Assembly: GCA_028023455.1 (NCBI GenBank)
Contig: JAQFVV010012498.1
Coordinates: forward strand, 1,860,001 to 1,924,000
DNA length: 64,000 nt
Source: Epiperipatus broadwayi
Taxonomy: Eukaryota; Onychophora; Udeonychophora; Euonychophora; Peripatidae
Direction: 5' to 3'
Shown here: positions 37,076 through 52,494 of the stretch, one piece after another
Numbering within the stretch: the first letter of the stretch is position 1
How the letters are laid out: every line of letters begins with the position of its first letter
The notes under the pieces: model-generated
The model's database searches: none
Told to the model about the DNA's origin: nothing
Seen by the model: the letters and a program-made list of their open reading frames with translations, nothing else
Made by a program: the position numbers and the translations under genes

Positions 37076-37390
37076 TATATATAGTGTGGCATTGCTTTTA
37101 TGAGCTTGTATTTACAAATATGTAATATAGAGAGCATACCAATAGCAAAAACAAGCTCTTAATTGATAAATTCAGTAAGAGAAAATATTTAAAATCTCTA
37201 TCTGAAACATTCCAATCTCCAGACCAATTGGTTTTGAGCATTTGGCTTACCTCAGTAAGGATCTAGAATATTGAGAACTAGATCCAAAATATCAACTCAA
37301 AGCCCAACACTTATTTAATACATAACATTTAAGTAGAAACTCTGAAATTTTTGAACATAAAATGTCTTTAAATCCAGCTATTTAATGTAA
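37076..37390. repeat. ~400-bp dispersed repeat, unit 2 of a direct dimer
   Basis: Direct copy of 36664 onward with moderate divergence. It loses its 3' part where mariner homology begins. Confidence 0.8.
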
Positions 37391-37835
37391 AGAGCTCATT
37401 TTGATTCAGTCCCATATATAAAAATAAGTTGCACAGAATAAAATCAGGTGAATATGGCTGATGTATAAGTTGGGTGATGAGATTTTAAATTAAAAAATTG
37501 TTTCACACTCAAGGCTTTATGTGCTGGTGTATTGCAATGATAAAGCTTGCTCTCCTCACTTTTCCACAAATCAGGACATTTTCATTTTACCATATCATAA
37601 ACATTACAAAACTTGTATATAAAATATCTGATTGTTAAGAATGAATTCTGAGTGAACAATGTTGCTTACATAAAAAAAAAACAGCATCATCTTGATATTG
37701 GATTTTCAACACTTTTTTGGGATATGGCCAATTTGACACTTCTATTAAACCATTCATAAATTAGTATTTTTTTATGAGTAGGTTGCTTGTAAGCTGTCTT
37801 ATGCATTATAATTGTTCACTCCACCATTTTCCAAA
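37391..37835 (-). pseudogene. Mariner-family transposase relic
   Basis: Minus-strand translation across three frames gives SNIVHSEFILNNQIF and YIQVL, then TPAHKALSVKQFF and a degraded PxYxxxxxxxDFxLCNLFLY block. These correspond to the mariner order IVHxEFxPxGQTVNxxFYxxVL, HDNAPAHxALSVxxFL and HPPYSPDLAPCDFFLF. The catalytic aspartate context (DN, here changed to NT) is lost and stops are frequent, so the gene is dead. Terminal repeats were not identified. Confidence 0.75.
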
Positions 37836-39373
37836 ACAAAAAAAAAAATTCACATTGTTTTAATTTTTCATATTATTACAAAAATAAAGAAATAAATGAG
37901 ATTATCTTAACAAAAACATTTACTATGTGCACCATAATTTCACTTTATGATAGCAGTTATCAGATGAGTGGAAGCATCTGCTACAACACAATTATTTATT
38001 CACAGAGAACAATTCAAATTATTTTTGAATACCCCCTTGACAATAAATAAAAAAACATTAAAATAATTTAGATTTTAGGTTGAAACAAAAGTTAAAAAAA
38101 GAAAATATTGGAAACAATTATTAAATAAAGAATTTTAGAAAGATTGTAAAAATAAAATTAAAATAATATCTATATACACGTTTTTATAATACTACATTGT
38201 AATTCTTTGGTCTTCATAATCTTGTAATTATTTTCAAGGATATTATTTCCCTTTTTAATTCTATTTTTAATGCAATTAAAATTTTCTCAAAGAAAATTCT
38301 TCATACTTATTTTATTCTATCAATATGTTTAATTTAAGTTTCTGTCTGTTATCAATATCTTTGCAAACATTAGTAGTTAGCCACTTTCATAAAAATAATA
38401 AATTAGTTTTTTAGTTTACTTTTTCCTTTTGGTCTTCTAATTCTCTTTCATGCTCATATTTCTCTACTCATTTTTAAAATTTCTTATTAAGATTTGTTAT
38501 GTCCAGAAAAATATTAACAAATTTTGGTTTCATTATAATATGGGTTTTGGGACTTTTTTCCAAACATGGAACATCCCTGAAACGATTTTTGATAGACTAA
38601 TCAATAAACCTAACATAACAGTAAATAAATGAGTAAAATACATATAATGTTAAAGTAATGGAACAATAAATTTATGAAAATTTTATATTTAAATATGTAT
38701 ATAATGATGTTAACTATTTATATTTCTTTTATATGGAATGTAATATATGTAATAAGTGTGCTTATATATAAGTATAGAGAAGCATGTTATTTTTATAAAT
38801 TAAATATGGCTTAGTGTTTTTAAAAACTTATGACATTCTCATATTCATAGAAAGATGAAATAGAGTAATGAAGAGATGAGTATATATTTGAAGAAATTTA
38901 AATTAATTTAAATTAAATGTCAAATATTTAAATTAGAGCATCAATTTTTTGAAGAGAGGGAAAGATGAGTCTCTACAGTTGATAGCATTCATATTATTGG
39001 CTATATAGCAAGCCTCCCTTATCTTTCTCTTTGAATCATTTCTTTCAATATACTGAATGGTTGACTAAGAGAGATAAATTGATCTCCTGTCATCTTTTAG
39101 TACTCAAGGAATATTGAGCTAGGTTCTTACTTGTCTGACAGCTCTTTTGTATAAGTATTGGTGCTGGGAAAAGCATGTAGACAAGGAATCTTGGGATTCC
39201 CCATAATAGATTGATTTTCATCGAGTTTGGGGACATTTAATTTTGTAAACAGTCCTAGGGGTGAGGTCAGATACAAACCTATCTTTGGAGTTGTTCAATA
39301 GTTTATTAATTGAAGGGAGGGTGTGGAAAGCAAGGCAATAAGTTGAAGAGAATGTTTTTTATTAAAAGTTTTT
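37836..39373. other. AT-rich spacer
   Basis: No recognised gene. The part at 38970-39350 is less AT-rich and may be a decayed repeat, but shows no frame or terminal repeat I can name. Confidence 0.35.
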
Positions 39374-40028
39374 AAACATATATAATGAGATATTATTTTA
39401 TATAGCGCGAATGTTTATTTATGTGATATTATTAGCGATTAAGCCAATGCACATGCACTTTAAAGAGATTATATAAATGAATACTCAATTTTCCAGACAC
39501 GAGATATAGTATTTTAGAAAGAATGGAATAAATCCACCCATTCTTTCAGACCCAAACGTTTATGTATGGGCAAATCTTAAGTGTGTGGAAATAAGAGTGT
39601 GAGATGTTACACGATCACTTTAAATTACATTTATTAAGTTTGAACGAATGACACTTTAAAGCGCATGTGCATTGGCTTAATCGCTAATAATATTACATAA
39701 ATAAACATTCGCGCTATATAAAATAATATCTCATTATATATGTTTAATTTCAACTAAAGAATGACGGTTCGTAAATTGTAAAGATTTCACAAAGTGTCAT
39801 TCGTTCAAACTTAATAAATGTAATTTAAAGTGATCGTGTAACATCTCACACTCTTATTTCCACACACTTAAGATTTGCCCATACATAAACGTTTGGGTCT
39901 GAAAGAATGGGTGGATTTATTCCATTCTTTCTAAAATACTATATCTCCTGTCTGGAAAATTGAGTATTCATTTATATAATCTCTTTAAAGCGCATGTGCA
40001 TTGGCTTAATCGCTAATAATATTACATA
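39374..40028. repeat. Foldback element with an internal extra copy of its terminus
   Basis: The left arm (39418-about 39650) pairs with the right arm (about 39790-40028). The terminal block, recognisable by GCATTGGCTTAATCGCTAAT, occurs three times: inverted at 39430-39460, forward at 39662-39700 and forward at 39990-40025. The central copy (39655-39745) is the reverse complement of the outermost left sequence 39374-39460. No transposase is present. Confidence 0.85.
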
Positions 40029-41445
40029 AAAGTTTTTGTAAAGGTAGCTACATATAGCAGAAGTTATGGGCTATCATCAATGGGGTGTGTGGTGGTGTTA
40101 GAATTTAATATTTATTGTTTATATTACTTTGATATTATACATACATTACTCAAAGATTTAATTTTAGATTAAAACTATTTAATATAAAAATGACAACTAC
40201 AACATAAAGAAAGAACAAAAATTTTTAATTAACAAATAGTACAATTTTATTACACTACAACAGTAGGCTACAACATGTGAGTCATTAAAAATTGTTGGAA
40301 TCATAAAATTTTTAAGAAATTCTCTTAAATTTTAAATGATGAAAAGGTTTTTTTTTGAAAAATTTTTTTAAAAAAAAATAGATAAAAATCATATGAAAAT
40401 AAATTGTTTTTATATGTATGCACCATAATTCTTTTATAAGTACTGCATATGATTTATTTAAAAAAATGTCATTTCAAATTGTATATGCTTAATACTAAAA
40501 TATTAGGGAAAAATATATTTTATAGTTTTTATAACTTATCATTTTATTATAAATATTTTTACATACTCGCCTTATAATTTAGGCAGAATAAAAACAAATA
40601 ATGGTTCACGTCAAATTTTTGTCTGAATAAAGGGGTCACAAATATAAAAAGGTTGCGCATCATTGCACTACAATGAAATTTAAAAAAATAATATAAAAAT
40701 AAAGACTGCATAGTACAACCAATCAGGGGAAAATATTTAATTAATAAATTTTATATTTTGTCTTGCAGTTGTTTGTATAATAAATACGTATATTATTAAG
40801 GCAAATATAATGACAGCAACATTGATAACTAGAGGTCCAGATTGCTGCTTTTCCGCTATATAATTTACTATGAAAAAAATGTTACAAAATAAAAAAAGAA
40901 CAAAATTTTTAAGAATTAGATTACATTTCCCCATTTTATTTGTTCATATTATTTAGTGAAAAAACTAAAAAAAAAAAACAACTAAAAAACTATTTATTTT
41001 CTGCTTTACATTAAAAGTTTAAAAATGTGATAGCATGGCTGAATAAATAACCCAAAACCTCTTCTCCATCTTATTCAATCAAGTAATCAACATGTTTTAT
41101 GTTTTGTCAATGATATTCAAACTATGAAAATAATCAAATTATTTGTAAATATTTAAAAAGAATATAGTACCTAAATTTTGCTTGCAAAATATTATATCAA
41201 TATTAATAGAGTAAGATTAAAAAAACCTTAGAAATAGATAAAGATCAATAATTTGCTTCAAATTGTTAAAACAGCTTTAATCCCATATATAGTATTGTGG
41301 TACCAATATTAATAGTGTGAAGATTAAGAAACTTTAAAAATAGATAAATCATTTATTATCCCACTTTTTAACTTTTAAAATGAAAACATATTTAAATGTA
41401 AACAAAATTATTTTTTTGGGAGTAAACATTTAATATTTTTTTGTA
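40029..41445. other. AT-rich spacer
   Basis: A 65-codon minus frame at 40737-40934 has a hydrophobic stretch but no support as a gene. The rest is A/T-rich DNA. Confidence 0.35.
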
Positions 41446-42195
41446 TATATTAATTCTTATTAAGTATGATGTCAGCACATAATACTTATATAAGGCTAAA
41501 ACCTCAGTATATGCACCTTGAGTGCTTAATTTTAGCAAGAGACACCTCTCCAAATCACAACACAAGATTCACTTTATAAAGATAAGAGGGACTCTCTTAT
41601 CTCTCAACCTATTTTCTTAATTATATAGACAAATTTAAAGCATTTTGATTTGAGAGCATGAGGCTAATAAATTCTTCACTGATTAAGTCTACTATTTCTG
41701 TTAAACATTAACATTTGTGAAATTTTTCGATTTAGATATTAAATTTAAAAATATTTTGAATCAATTTAAAGTTGTAAATATTAATTCTTATTAAACATGA
41801 TGTCAGCACTCAAGGTGCATACACTGAGGTTTTAGCCTTATATAATTATTATGTGCTGACATGCTGCTTAATAAGAATTAATATTTACAACTTTAAATTG
41901 ATTCAAAATATTTCTAAATTTAATATCTGAATATTGACTCATTGTAAATCGAAAGATTTCATGAATGTTAATGTTTAACAGAAATAGTGGACTTAATCAG
42001 TGAAGAATTTATTAGCTTTATGCTCCCAAATCAAAATGCTTTAGATTTGCCTGTATAATTAAGAAAATAGGCTGAGAGATAAGGAGGTCCCTCTTATCTT
42101 TATAAAGTCGAATCTTGCATTGTGATTTGGAGAGGTCTCTCTTGCTAAAATTAAGCACTCAAGGCACATGTATTGAGGTTTTAGCCACATATAAA
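41446..42195. repeat. Foldback element with duplicated termini at its centre
   Basis: The outer block TTAATTCTTATTAAGTATGA (41450) recurs as a forward copy at 41780 and as an inverted copy at about 41862-41892. The arms (about 41515-41770 and 41895-42180) pair closely: CTCCAAATCACAA on the left and TTGTGATTTGGAG-like on the right. The layout is T-X-T/T'-X'-T', that is, two ~370-bp units with their own ends joined head to head. Confidence 0.85.
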
Positions 42196-43498
42196 TATTT
42201 TTTTTTTATACATATTTAATATATTATTTAAATGTATATTTTATTTCTTAATGCAAACTAAAAATGTTTTATTGTAATGGAAAAAAATCAGAAGAATAAA
42301 TCTGTTTTAAATTCATATTTAGTGATAACATAGTTTAATAAATAAAACTAATTTAGGATTAACAAGTTTTAGTCAGTCTTATAATACATTGAGTCTTATA
42401 TGAAAATTACAGACAGGGTCACTGTATGGGATAAGAGATACCTTTGTGCAAGTTAAATTTGAATGCCTCCAGTCCCAAAAAATAAAATTTGTAAATCAAA
42501 ACAAAATAAATTTTATGCAATTTTGTTTAAAAAAAAGACATAGAAATAATAGAATATTAAGAATTATAATTATTTATACTTTTATCTTTTTATTTATATG
42601 CTAACTTTTCTGGCTTTGATGGTCACAACATTTTAAATGTGATAAATGATGATTATCTTTAAGTAGGTCAACTCTAACCAACATGCTAATTAGTTTGTTA
42701 AAAATAATTATTGCTTGTTATTTTCAGTTTCATTAAGAATCTCGCATATATAATTTATTTACATTTTCTATTAACAAAATTAGCTTCTCAAACATTTGTT
42801 CAATAATAGAATATTTACATTACTTCATGATTTAATTTTTTATATGCTTATTATTTCAGTATAATTTAAATATATTGTACATACTATACATTATTATATA
42901 TACACAATACAATCTGATATATAGGGATTAAAGATTTACATTACATTTACTTAAGGGAAGAAATATGAACAATATCTTTTTTTAAAAAACCATGTTTTTC
43001 ACTAATACTGTTTTCCTTGGATTTGGACCATCATATATTTAAGTAATATGAATCAATTTTGAGTTTTTACCTAGGTAACAAACAAAATACAAATCTAAGG
43101 AAAAGCAGATTTTAGTATCAAAAAATGTTTTTTGAAATAGCACCAGAATTAGTCTTGAGTACCCATATTTCAGAGTCTGACACTCCACCTTTATTCTATA
43201 CCAAACACACTACACTAGTGCATATAAAATATGACTGATAAAATAATTATCTACTATATAACTGGTGTCCAATATATTGCAGAATTGACATTATTATTAT
43301 GAGACAATATTTTTCAAATAAATTAATTTTTTTAAATAAATTATTAATAGTAATGTGTCATTTTAAAAATATAAATTAGATTTTTTAAAATAAAAGTGAT
43401 TCAGAAATCTAAACATTTTCATTTACATATGAATTTATTAATTATTGTGGTGACATGGAGCCTCTGTTCAATTTAGCATAATAGTAGAATATATATAT
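42196..43498. other. AT-rich spacer
   Basis: No gene or repeat family was recognised. Confidence 0.35.
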
Positions 43499-43707
43499 AT
43501 CCCTATCCTTCACTGATGATAGCAAATTAGCTTGAAATCAGCTGATCTGAAGGTGGAGCCAATGAAAAAGATAGTGAATTCTGACTCTTTTGGCGTTTAT
43601 GTAAACAAAAATACACTTGTTCGGAGGTTTTGGTAAAGCTCCATCTATTAATCATAAATGCAAGCAATAGCAAGTTAAGTGATTTATAACTTGTTTTTGT
43701 TTTTCAT
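43499..43707. repeat. Inverted-orientation copy of the 20.9-kb repeat unit
   Basis: It starts TATCCCTATCCTTCACTGAT and reads as the reverse complement of the first ~200 bases of the 20921 unit (shared GCTTGAAATCAGCTGATCTGA and GGTAAAGCTCCATCTATT). It is followed by TA-rich sequence. Confidence 0.85.
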
Positions 43708-43864
43708 ATATATAATATTTCAATCAATTATCTCAAAATTAAGTAAAAAAGTAAACTTCTTATATTTAAATAAAAATATTTACAATCAGAATGTGTTTCT
43801 AGCAATGAAGTGATTCTGAAATCAAAATATTTTCATTTAAGTTTAAATTTTATTAACTATCATA

Positions 43865-43867
<3 letters not shown>

Positions 43868-43921
<54 letters not shown>
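43868..43921. repeat. (TA)n microsatellite
   Basis: About 54 bases of uninterrupted TA. Confidence 0.95.
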
Positions 43922-43923
<2 letters not shown>

Positions 43924-44790
43924 TGCTCCCATTAATGAAATGCCTTTGTGCATCACACAACCCACACACTGATTACAGGCACCATTTAAATTAAAGAAAA
44001 CTATAGTCTAAGTTAAAAGTATAAAAAATATATTAAATATTATTAAATTTGCATATCTCTTTATTTAATCGAATGATTTATTTTAAATGAAATGTAACTT
44101 TGATGTCCCTATAGATAGTCATGTGTAAATAATTTACATGCCATTTATTTTCAAACTAATTAAAGATTTTAATAATGTTTTAAAAATAAATCAAAATAAT
44201 ATTCATTCAGAAAAATGCATAGGATAATTTAAAAGATAAAAAATATTTATCTAATGAAAACTTTAGAATTTAAGTAAAAAAAAAAAACTTTATTAGCCTA
44301 ATAAAATTAAATCAAGAAATTAGGATACACTTTTAAAAATAAATATATCATAGCATAGTATAATTGACTGTATTTCTAAATGTAGTTGTGTATTGGGGTT
44401 TAATAAATATAGAATATTAGAAATATTTCAAGAATGTTTACATTTTGATTGCTTATATTGCTATTATTCTCTAAAATACAACTTAAAATTTTGTAAATGA
44501 TACTTAAATAATTTAAAAAATATTGTTTTAAAACCATTCACCACTTTAAAACATAGAAAGTTCACTTATGAAAAGTTAACTCAGGATTTGATTATAAGTG
44601 TAGATTGTGCATGATGAAGAATTTTAATCACTTTCTACATTTTTTAGTACTAAATATCCCTATTAATATAATTGTAAAGTTGTATTTACATACATTATTT
44701 CAGAAAAAAATGTCACAAAATCTTTATCTTCCTATGTTTGAAATTTTTATATAGAGTTGTTAGAGGTATATTTGAGACATGAAGATAATA
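43922..44790. other. AT-rich spacer
   Basis: No recognised feature. Confidence 0.4.
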
Positions 44791-44794
44791 CATT

Positions 44795-45805
44795 ACAATT
44801 TATTTGAGTTTTATAATTTTTTATATTATGCAGATAACAGAGCTCTATTGCATGTGATAATCTTTTTGTGAAGATATTAAAATACTTGCTATGTAATTTA
44901 ATGTAACTCTATACTATGAGCATATATCAAATAAAATAAATTGTAAATGAGATATAAAGAAGAAAATAATATTACAGTTTAAACATCACCATTTCTTATG
45001 CTTACACAAGATGTTAAAACAGTATTAACTCTCTCCATATAACAGTGTTACTCAGTGCAAGCTATAGTAATCAATAGATATTAGAAGATTTGTGCATCAA
45101 AATCCCTATCTACTTCACAAACCTAGCATTCATTGATTATTATAGCTTGCACTGGGTGGAACCCTTGTATGGAGAGAATTGCTACTATTTTAACAGCTTG
45201 TGCAAAGATATGAAATGGTAATAATGTGATGTTTTAGTGGTTTAGTATCAATTATGGCCAAAAGATGATAGTGCTTATAAAAAAAACTAAATACACTATA
45301 ATATATAGATACTGAACTGAGTTCAGATCTATAAAACTTTATAAGCAAATGAGCTTGGATTGAAAATATTGTGTTTTATTTTGGACTCGTAGCTTTATAG
45401 TTAACTAAAATATAAAAGGTTGCTGCTGGTGGGTTATATAAAATTCAAAGATCTAGGTGCAGTATTGTCAGATCCAAGGCTCCTCATTGATAAAAGTCTC
45501 AAAATAGAAACTAGTCTGGGGATATTGAATGTATAGGCACTAGATAAATTTTTTTATATACAAATCATCTAGTATTCATCAATTACTATTGCTTGCAGTG
45601 GATGGCACTACTGTATGATGAGAGTTTCTACTGTTTCAACATTAAAGTTTATTTGAATTTTATAATTTCCTACATAATGCAAATAAAAGAGCTCTGTTGT
45701 ATGTGATATTTTTATGAAGATATTAAAAATCTTGCTATGTATATCTAATATAGCTCTATAGCATGAGCTTATGTCAGATAAACTAATTTACAGATGTTAA
45801 TTTCT
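44795..45805. repeat. Direct-repeat pair enclosing a hairpin
   Basis: About 155 bases at 44795-44950 (TTATTTGAGTTTTATAATTT ... AGAGCTCTATTGCATGTGAT) recur directly at 45645-45800 with moderate divergence. Between them a hairpin (44993-45222) has ~95-base arms: CTCTCCATATAACAGTGTT plus GTGCAAGCTATAGTAATCAA on the left are matched in reverse on the right. A degraded half-copy of the hairpin lies at 45560-45630. Confidence 0.75.
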
Positions 45806-45808
45806 TAC

Positions 45809-45861
<53 letters not shown>

Positions 45862-45886
45862 AAGAAATTAACATCTGTAAATTAGT

Positions 45887-45925
<39 letters not shown>
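45787..45925. repeat. Hairpin with (TA)n loop plus adjacent (TA)n
   Basis: The arms TTTACAGATGTTAATTTCTT and AAGAAATTAACATCTGTAAA flank ~43 bases of TA. A second (TA)n follows at 45893-45921. The arms continue the 45645-45800 repeat and may be a very short inverted duplication of it. Confidence 0.9.
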
Positions 45926-45926
<1 letters not shown>

Positions 45927-47145
45927 ACTGATTCAGATATTATGATATTATTCATAGCTTTGAGTCAGAATTGCTTTCATTAGTAGAATTATATTTACTT
46001 CATTATGGTTGCAAAGGTAACTTTGTAGGTGCCACAGTAGTATTTCAGGAAAAATGTGAGATAGATGCATTGTTTAAGTTTAAAACAATCTATATGTTCT
46101 AAGAATGCTAGATATTTTATCATAAGCCAGATGTAAAATTATGTTTATATTTTATTCAATTGATTGTTATTTCAGAGATATCCTATTATTTACCACATGT
46201 TTCATTTAGTAGTGATATATGCATCAGATAATAATATCTATTGTTTAAAGTTTGCTTACACACTTTATTAAATATTACATATTTCATATATGATGACATA
46301 TAGATAATATAAACTATGCTGAAAATATTAGTTTCTATTTAAATTAAACCAAACTTTTCATGTAAGTTAAAGTATAATGATTTAAAAAGTAAAATTATTA
46401 TTATTAATAAAAACTAAATCATTTCATAGCTGATTAGGAGTAAATAAATCTTAAGAGAACCATTTGAATGTTATTAAGAATGATTGCAATACTTTTTGAA
46501 ATTAACAAGAAAGCATTAGAAATGTAATTCTGTGACATAAATAATGATCATATATCTATATAATGAAACTATTAATTAAAAGTTGAGATATCTTGGAAAG
46601 TAAACAGGAAATGTAGGATGAATTTATTTGTATTAAAGCTTATTAAGTTGTTGTTTATTAGTAAAAATCATGTCAAAAAGTATTATACAGAATCTCTTGA
46701 TCCAGTCAGTCAGAATATTATTAAGAAGGGTTTGTATTGTAGAGGGAAGACTCTTGGTTAAAGAATCAAGGATGAATTTGACTAGTTAAGGTGAAAAGCT
46801 GAGAAAACAAAAAGGTAGGAATATTTTTAATGTTATTACAGTTAAGGAAATACTATGATAATTTGATAATAAATATTATGTGACAAGTTCAGAAAAATTT
46901 GTAAAACATTAGAGGTCTAAAAAATTAAAAATATAATCTAAATTCTATATTAACTTAGTAGTACTCAACTATGAAAAGAGAAGCAAATTCCATAGTCATT
47001 CTCATATTTTTGTAAATCACGCACTCATTTTTATTATAACATGCATATTTGTCAACTCACAAGCAGATCATGCCTATTTCCTGCATCTAATTTTACATGT
47101 AGATTAGATAATTGTAAAATCAAACATTGAATTAGAGCAGACTAG
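45926..47145. other. AT-rich spacer
   Basis: No gene was recognised. Only scattered A/T-rich sequence. Confidence 0.4.
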
Positions 47146-47166
47146 TACTATATATATATATATATA

Positions 47167-47337
47167 TCACTATGGACAATGTTTAAATAAATCAATAGGA
47201 TATCAACAATCTATTGTCAAAGCATTAGCTGTGATATGATTTATATATGATAACCTGTTAGATGTTGACACTTATGGTTTATATAACCTGTTAGATGTTG
47301 ACACTTATGGTTTATATATATATATATATATATATAT

Positions 47338-47381
<44 letters not shown>

Positions 47382-47490
47382 ATAAGTGTCAACATCTAAC
47401 AGGTTATCATATATAAATCATATCACAGCTAATGCTTTGACAATAGATTATTGATATCCTATTGATTTATTTAAACATTGTCCATAGTGA
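47167..47490. repeat. Foldback element next to the LINE array
   Basis: The ends TCACTATGGACAATG and CATTGTCCATAGTGA are exact reverse complements. The ~118-bp arms pair almost perfectly around a (TA)n centre (47317-47372). A 34-bp piece of the left arm (TAACCTGTTAGATGTTGACA...) is duplicated at 47284-47316. It is flanked by (TA)n on the left and by the (TTA)n tail of element E1 on the right. Confidence 0.9.
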
Positions 47491-47496
47491 TTTATA

Positions 47497-49552
<2,056 letters not shown>

Positions 49553-49813
49553 GTTTCAATAAAGGCTTTATTGATCTCAATGGTTTACATAAGTTTACAT
49601 CTAGAAAAATTTGAAATTTAACATACAATGAATAATATTAGGGTAAACACATATAAATGAATTTAGTGGTTACACTTTGTGGTTAATGGACTATAACAAT
49701 ATAAAAATTAAACAAGCAAAAATAATCAGAGTTCTAAAGTTTGAGGAGCTTATTCAGTTTTGTCCGCATATCACTTTGAATGTTAGTTGTATGATAGTTT
49801 TTCTTTGCAGCAT

Positions 49814-52057
49814 TCACAGCATTGATGGTTGTTTTAACAATGACCATGTTGCTGCATATAAGTGGGGGTTGGTTATTATTTTATCTCTATTTCGAATGTG
49901 TAGCAGTTTGTTGCTAAATGTAGCTGGGTGTCGTCTGGTGTTATTGCCAATTAAGAAAGTACATCGGGTGCACCAATACGCATATAGAACAAATGTGGCT
50001 GCCCTAATGCTAGGTATTGATCTTCCCTGAAAAGCAGCTATTATGTGATTAATGATTGTACCTGGTTTTCTGTAGGTGTTACATATCATCTGTCGTGTTT
50101 GGTTAAGTGCTACACATTGATAAATAAAGTGGTCCAGTGTCTCTTCTGCTCGATGGCAGAGTCCACAGAAGGGGTCAATAGATATATACATTCTTTTATG
50201 ATAAAGAAAGTGGGTTGTTGGCAAGGCAATGAGATTGATTTTCATGATAAAATCAAAGTATTTGGGCTCTAGAGCCCATTTTTTATATTCCTTGAGTAGT
50301 CTCTTGTTGTTAATTCCTAGCATAGGTTGTATAACATTAGTATCTGCTTCTCTGTTTATTAAACCATAAATATCCCAGTATGAATACTTATGCAAATACT
50401 GTTCTGGAATCTTGTCTGTGGTTTTGCATTGGTATATAATGTTGGTGAAAAAGGAACCTTTTGGAGGTGGTCTATCTGTTGGAGTAACTTCTAGCAAGTG
50501 GTTAATTTTGGGGTATTTGGCAAGTATTGTGATTATTGAGTTCCTTAACTTCTGTATATGAAAAACATTGATGTTGTGCAAGCCAAGTCCATTTTTAATT
50601 AGAGGTTGGCTAAGTTTTTTTGTGGAAATTGCTACTGTTTTTCTGGCCCAAAGTAGTTTATTATATATGGTTTTAATTTTTGAAATGAACCCCTTTGAGA
50701 ATGAAATAACCGGTACATAGTAAGTTATTTTGGTTGTGATAAGCTGGTTAATTAACTGTACTTTGGAATATAGTGAAAGATATGCCTTGGACAAGGAGTT
50801 TATAATTTTTGTGGCTTCTTCTTTAAGTTTATTTTGGATATGACATCTCATTCCTGTAATTCCCATATGAAATGGGAACCCAAGGAAAGAGTTTGGTTTT
50901 GATTTGTAAATTGATGTACAGGGTTTACCAGTGTATAGAGACCAGGCTGTGGTTTTTGCTGGATTAAATGATAATTCATATTTTTGTGAATATTCTTGTA
51001 ATATCTTTTGGAGTTGCGGTATTTGTTTTTTTGATGTTAGGAATATGGTAACATCATCCATATAGGCGATGCAAGTAGTGCGCTGTGTTGTGTCTGGTAT
51101 CTCGATCCCAGTAAATGCATTTTGTATGCTTTTAATAAGGGGATTGATGTAAAATATAAACAATAGTGAACTAAGAGGGGATCCTTGGGATATAGATTTG
51201 GTGGGCGTGAAAGATGGTGAGTTTCTTCCATTTAAAGTTATATGGATCTCTCTGTTCAGAAGCAGGTTAGCAATTATATATGGATGTGTTCTAGGAATTT
51301 CTGTGTCTTTTAGCATTTTTAGAAGTGTGTATATATTGACTGAGTCAAATGCAGCTTCTATGTCAAGCTGCACAACAACGGGTCCGTATTTTTTCCGCTG
51401 TTTTACTGTTGCTAGAATTGCTTTGAAGAATAAAGCTGCTTCTGTTGTTGAAGAGTTTTTCTTTGCATATTGTGCTTCGGAGATAAGTGGCATTATATAC
51501 GGTTCAATTTCATCTTTAATAATTTTCTCCAGAATTTTGATTGGCAAAGGTCCCATAGATATTGGTCTGAGGTCTGTAATAGGTGGAATAATTGCTTTCT
51601 TTTTATTATAGGGTACTATGGCTATTGGATAGACACCCCCCATGGGTTGAATTTGTTGTGCTAGATGGTTTGCTAACTGACACAAATATTCTGTTGTGAA
51701 TTTACTTAGATGCTTTAATACAAACAATGGAACTCCAGGACTACCTGGATGGCAAGCGTTTCGAATAGTATTTAGTTTTGTTGTGAAGAGATCTTTTGTG
51801 AATGGGGTTTTTGTCTCTGGTGGGCCAAACAGATTATGTGGTATTTTATATGGTTGTCTTTCTTGTAATTTTTCTTTAAAATATTCAAAAATTGGCATAA
51901 TCATATTGTGTCCTGCATATGTTCCACTATTTGTATATAGTGCCATTGGCACTTTTACATCTGGTTGGTTCCCCAGCGCCCATCTTATATAATCTCTTGT
52001 CCAAGTGTGTGGCCTGGTTAGGCATACCTTGCTTTTCTTTATCTTCAGATAGCTTTT
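49814..52057 (-). CDS. E2 ORF2 C-terminal part: RT and CCHC domain
   Basis: The open frame starts KSYLKIKKSK and has RT blocks LRPISMGPLPIKILE, motif A QLDIEAAFDSV, motif B SQGSPLSSLLFIFYINPL, motif C IAYMDDVTIFL, FLGFPFHMG, a C-terminal CGLCHRAEETLDHFIYQC (CX2C-X8-H-X4-C) and the terminal YWCTRCTF...AATWSLL block. There is no stop over about 745 codons. The frame also stays open upstream through the (AAT)n tail into the 3' UTR of E3, which gives a 915-codon frame with ~170 Asn; this is an artefact of the junction. The endonuclease is missing, so E2 cannot move by itself. Confidence 0.9.
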   Translation of the reverse strand, partial: KSYLKIKKSKVCLTRPHTWTRDYIRWALGNQPDVKVPMALYTNSGTYAGHNMIMPIFEYFKEKLQERQPYKIPHNLFGPPETKTPFTKDLFTTKLNTIRNACHPGSPGVPLFVLKHLSKFTTEYLCQLANHLAQQIQPMGGVYPIAIVPYNKKKAIIPPITDLRPISMGPLPIKILEKIIKDEIEPYIMPLISEAQYAKKNSSTTEAALFFKAILATVKQRKKYGPVVVQLDIEAAFDSVNIYTLLKMLKDTEIPRTHPYIIANLLLNREIHITLNGRNSPSFTPTKSISQGSPLSSLLFIFYINPLIKSIQNAFTGIEIPDTTQRTTCIAYMDDVTIFLTSKKQIPQLQKILQEYSQKYELSFNPAKTTAWSLYTGKPCTSIYKSKPNSFLGFPFHMGITGMRCHIQNKLKEEATKIINSLSKAYLSLYSKVQLINQLITTKITYYVPVISFSKGFISKIKTIYNKLLWARKTVAISTKKLSQPLIKNGLGLHNINVFHIQKLRNSIITILAKYPKINHLLEVTPTDRPPPKGSFFTNIIYQCKTTDKIPEQYLHKYSYWDIYGLINREADTNVIQPMLGINNKRLLKEYKKWALEPKYFDFIMKINLIALPTTHFLYHKRMYISIDPFCGLCHRAEETLDHFIYQCVALNQTRQMICNTYRKPGTIINHIIAAFQGRSIPSIRAATFVLYAYWCTRCTFLIGNNTRRHPATFSNKLLHIRNRDKIITNPHLYAATWSLLKQPSML

Positions 52058-52494
<437 letters not shown>

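Noticed and set aside
51198-51611. 137-codon plus frame
   Set aside because: Antisense shadow of the E2 RT; the minus frame has the full set of RT motifs.
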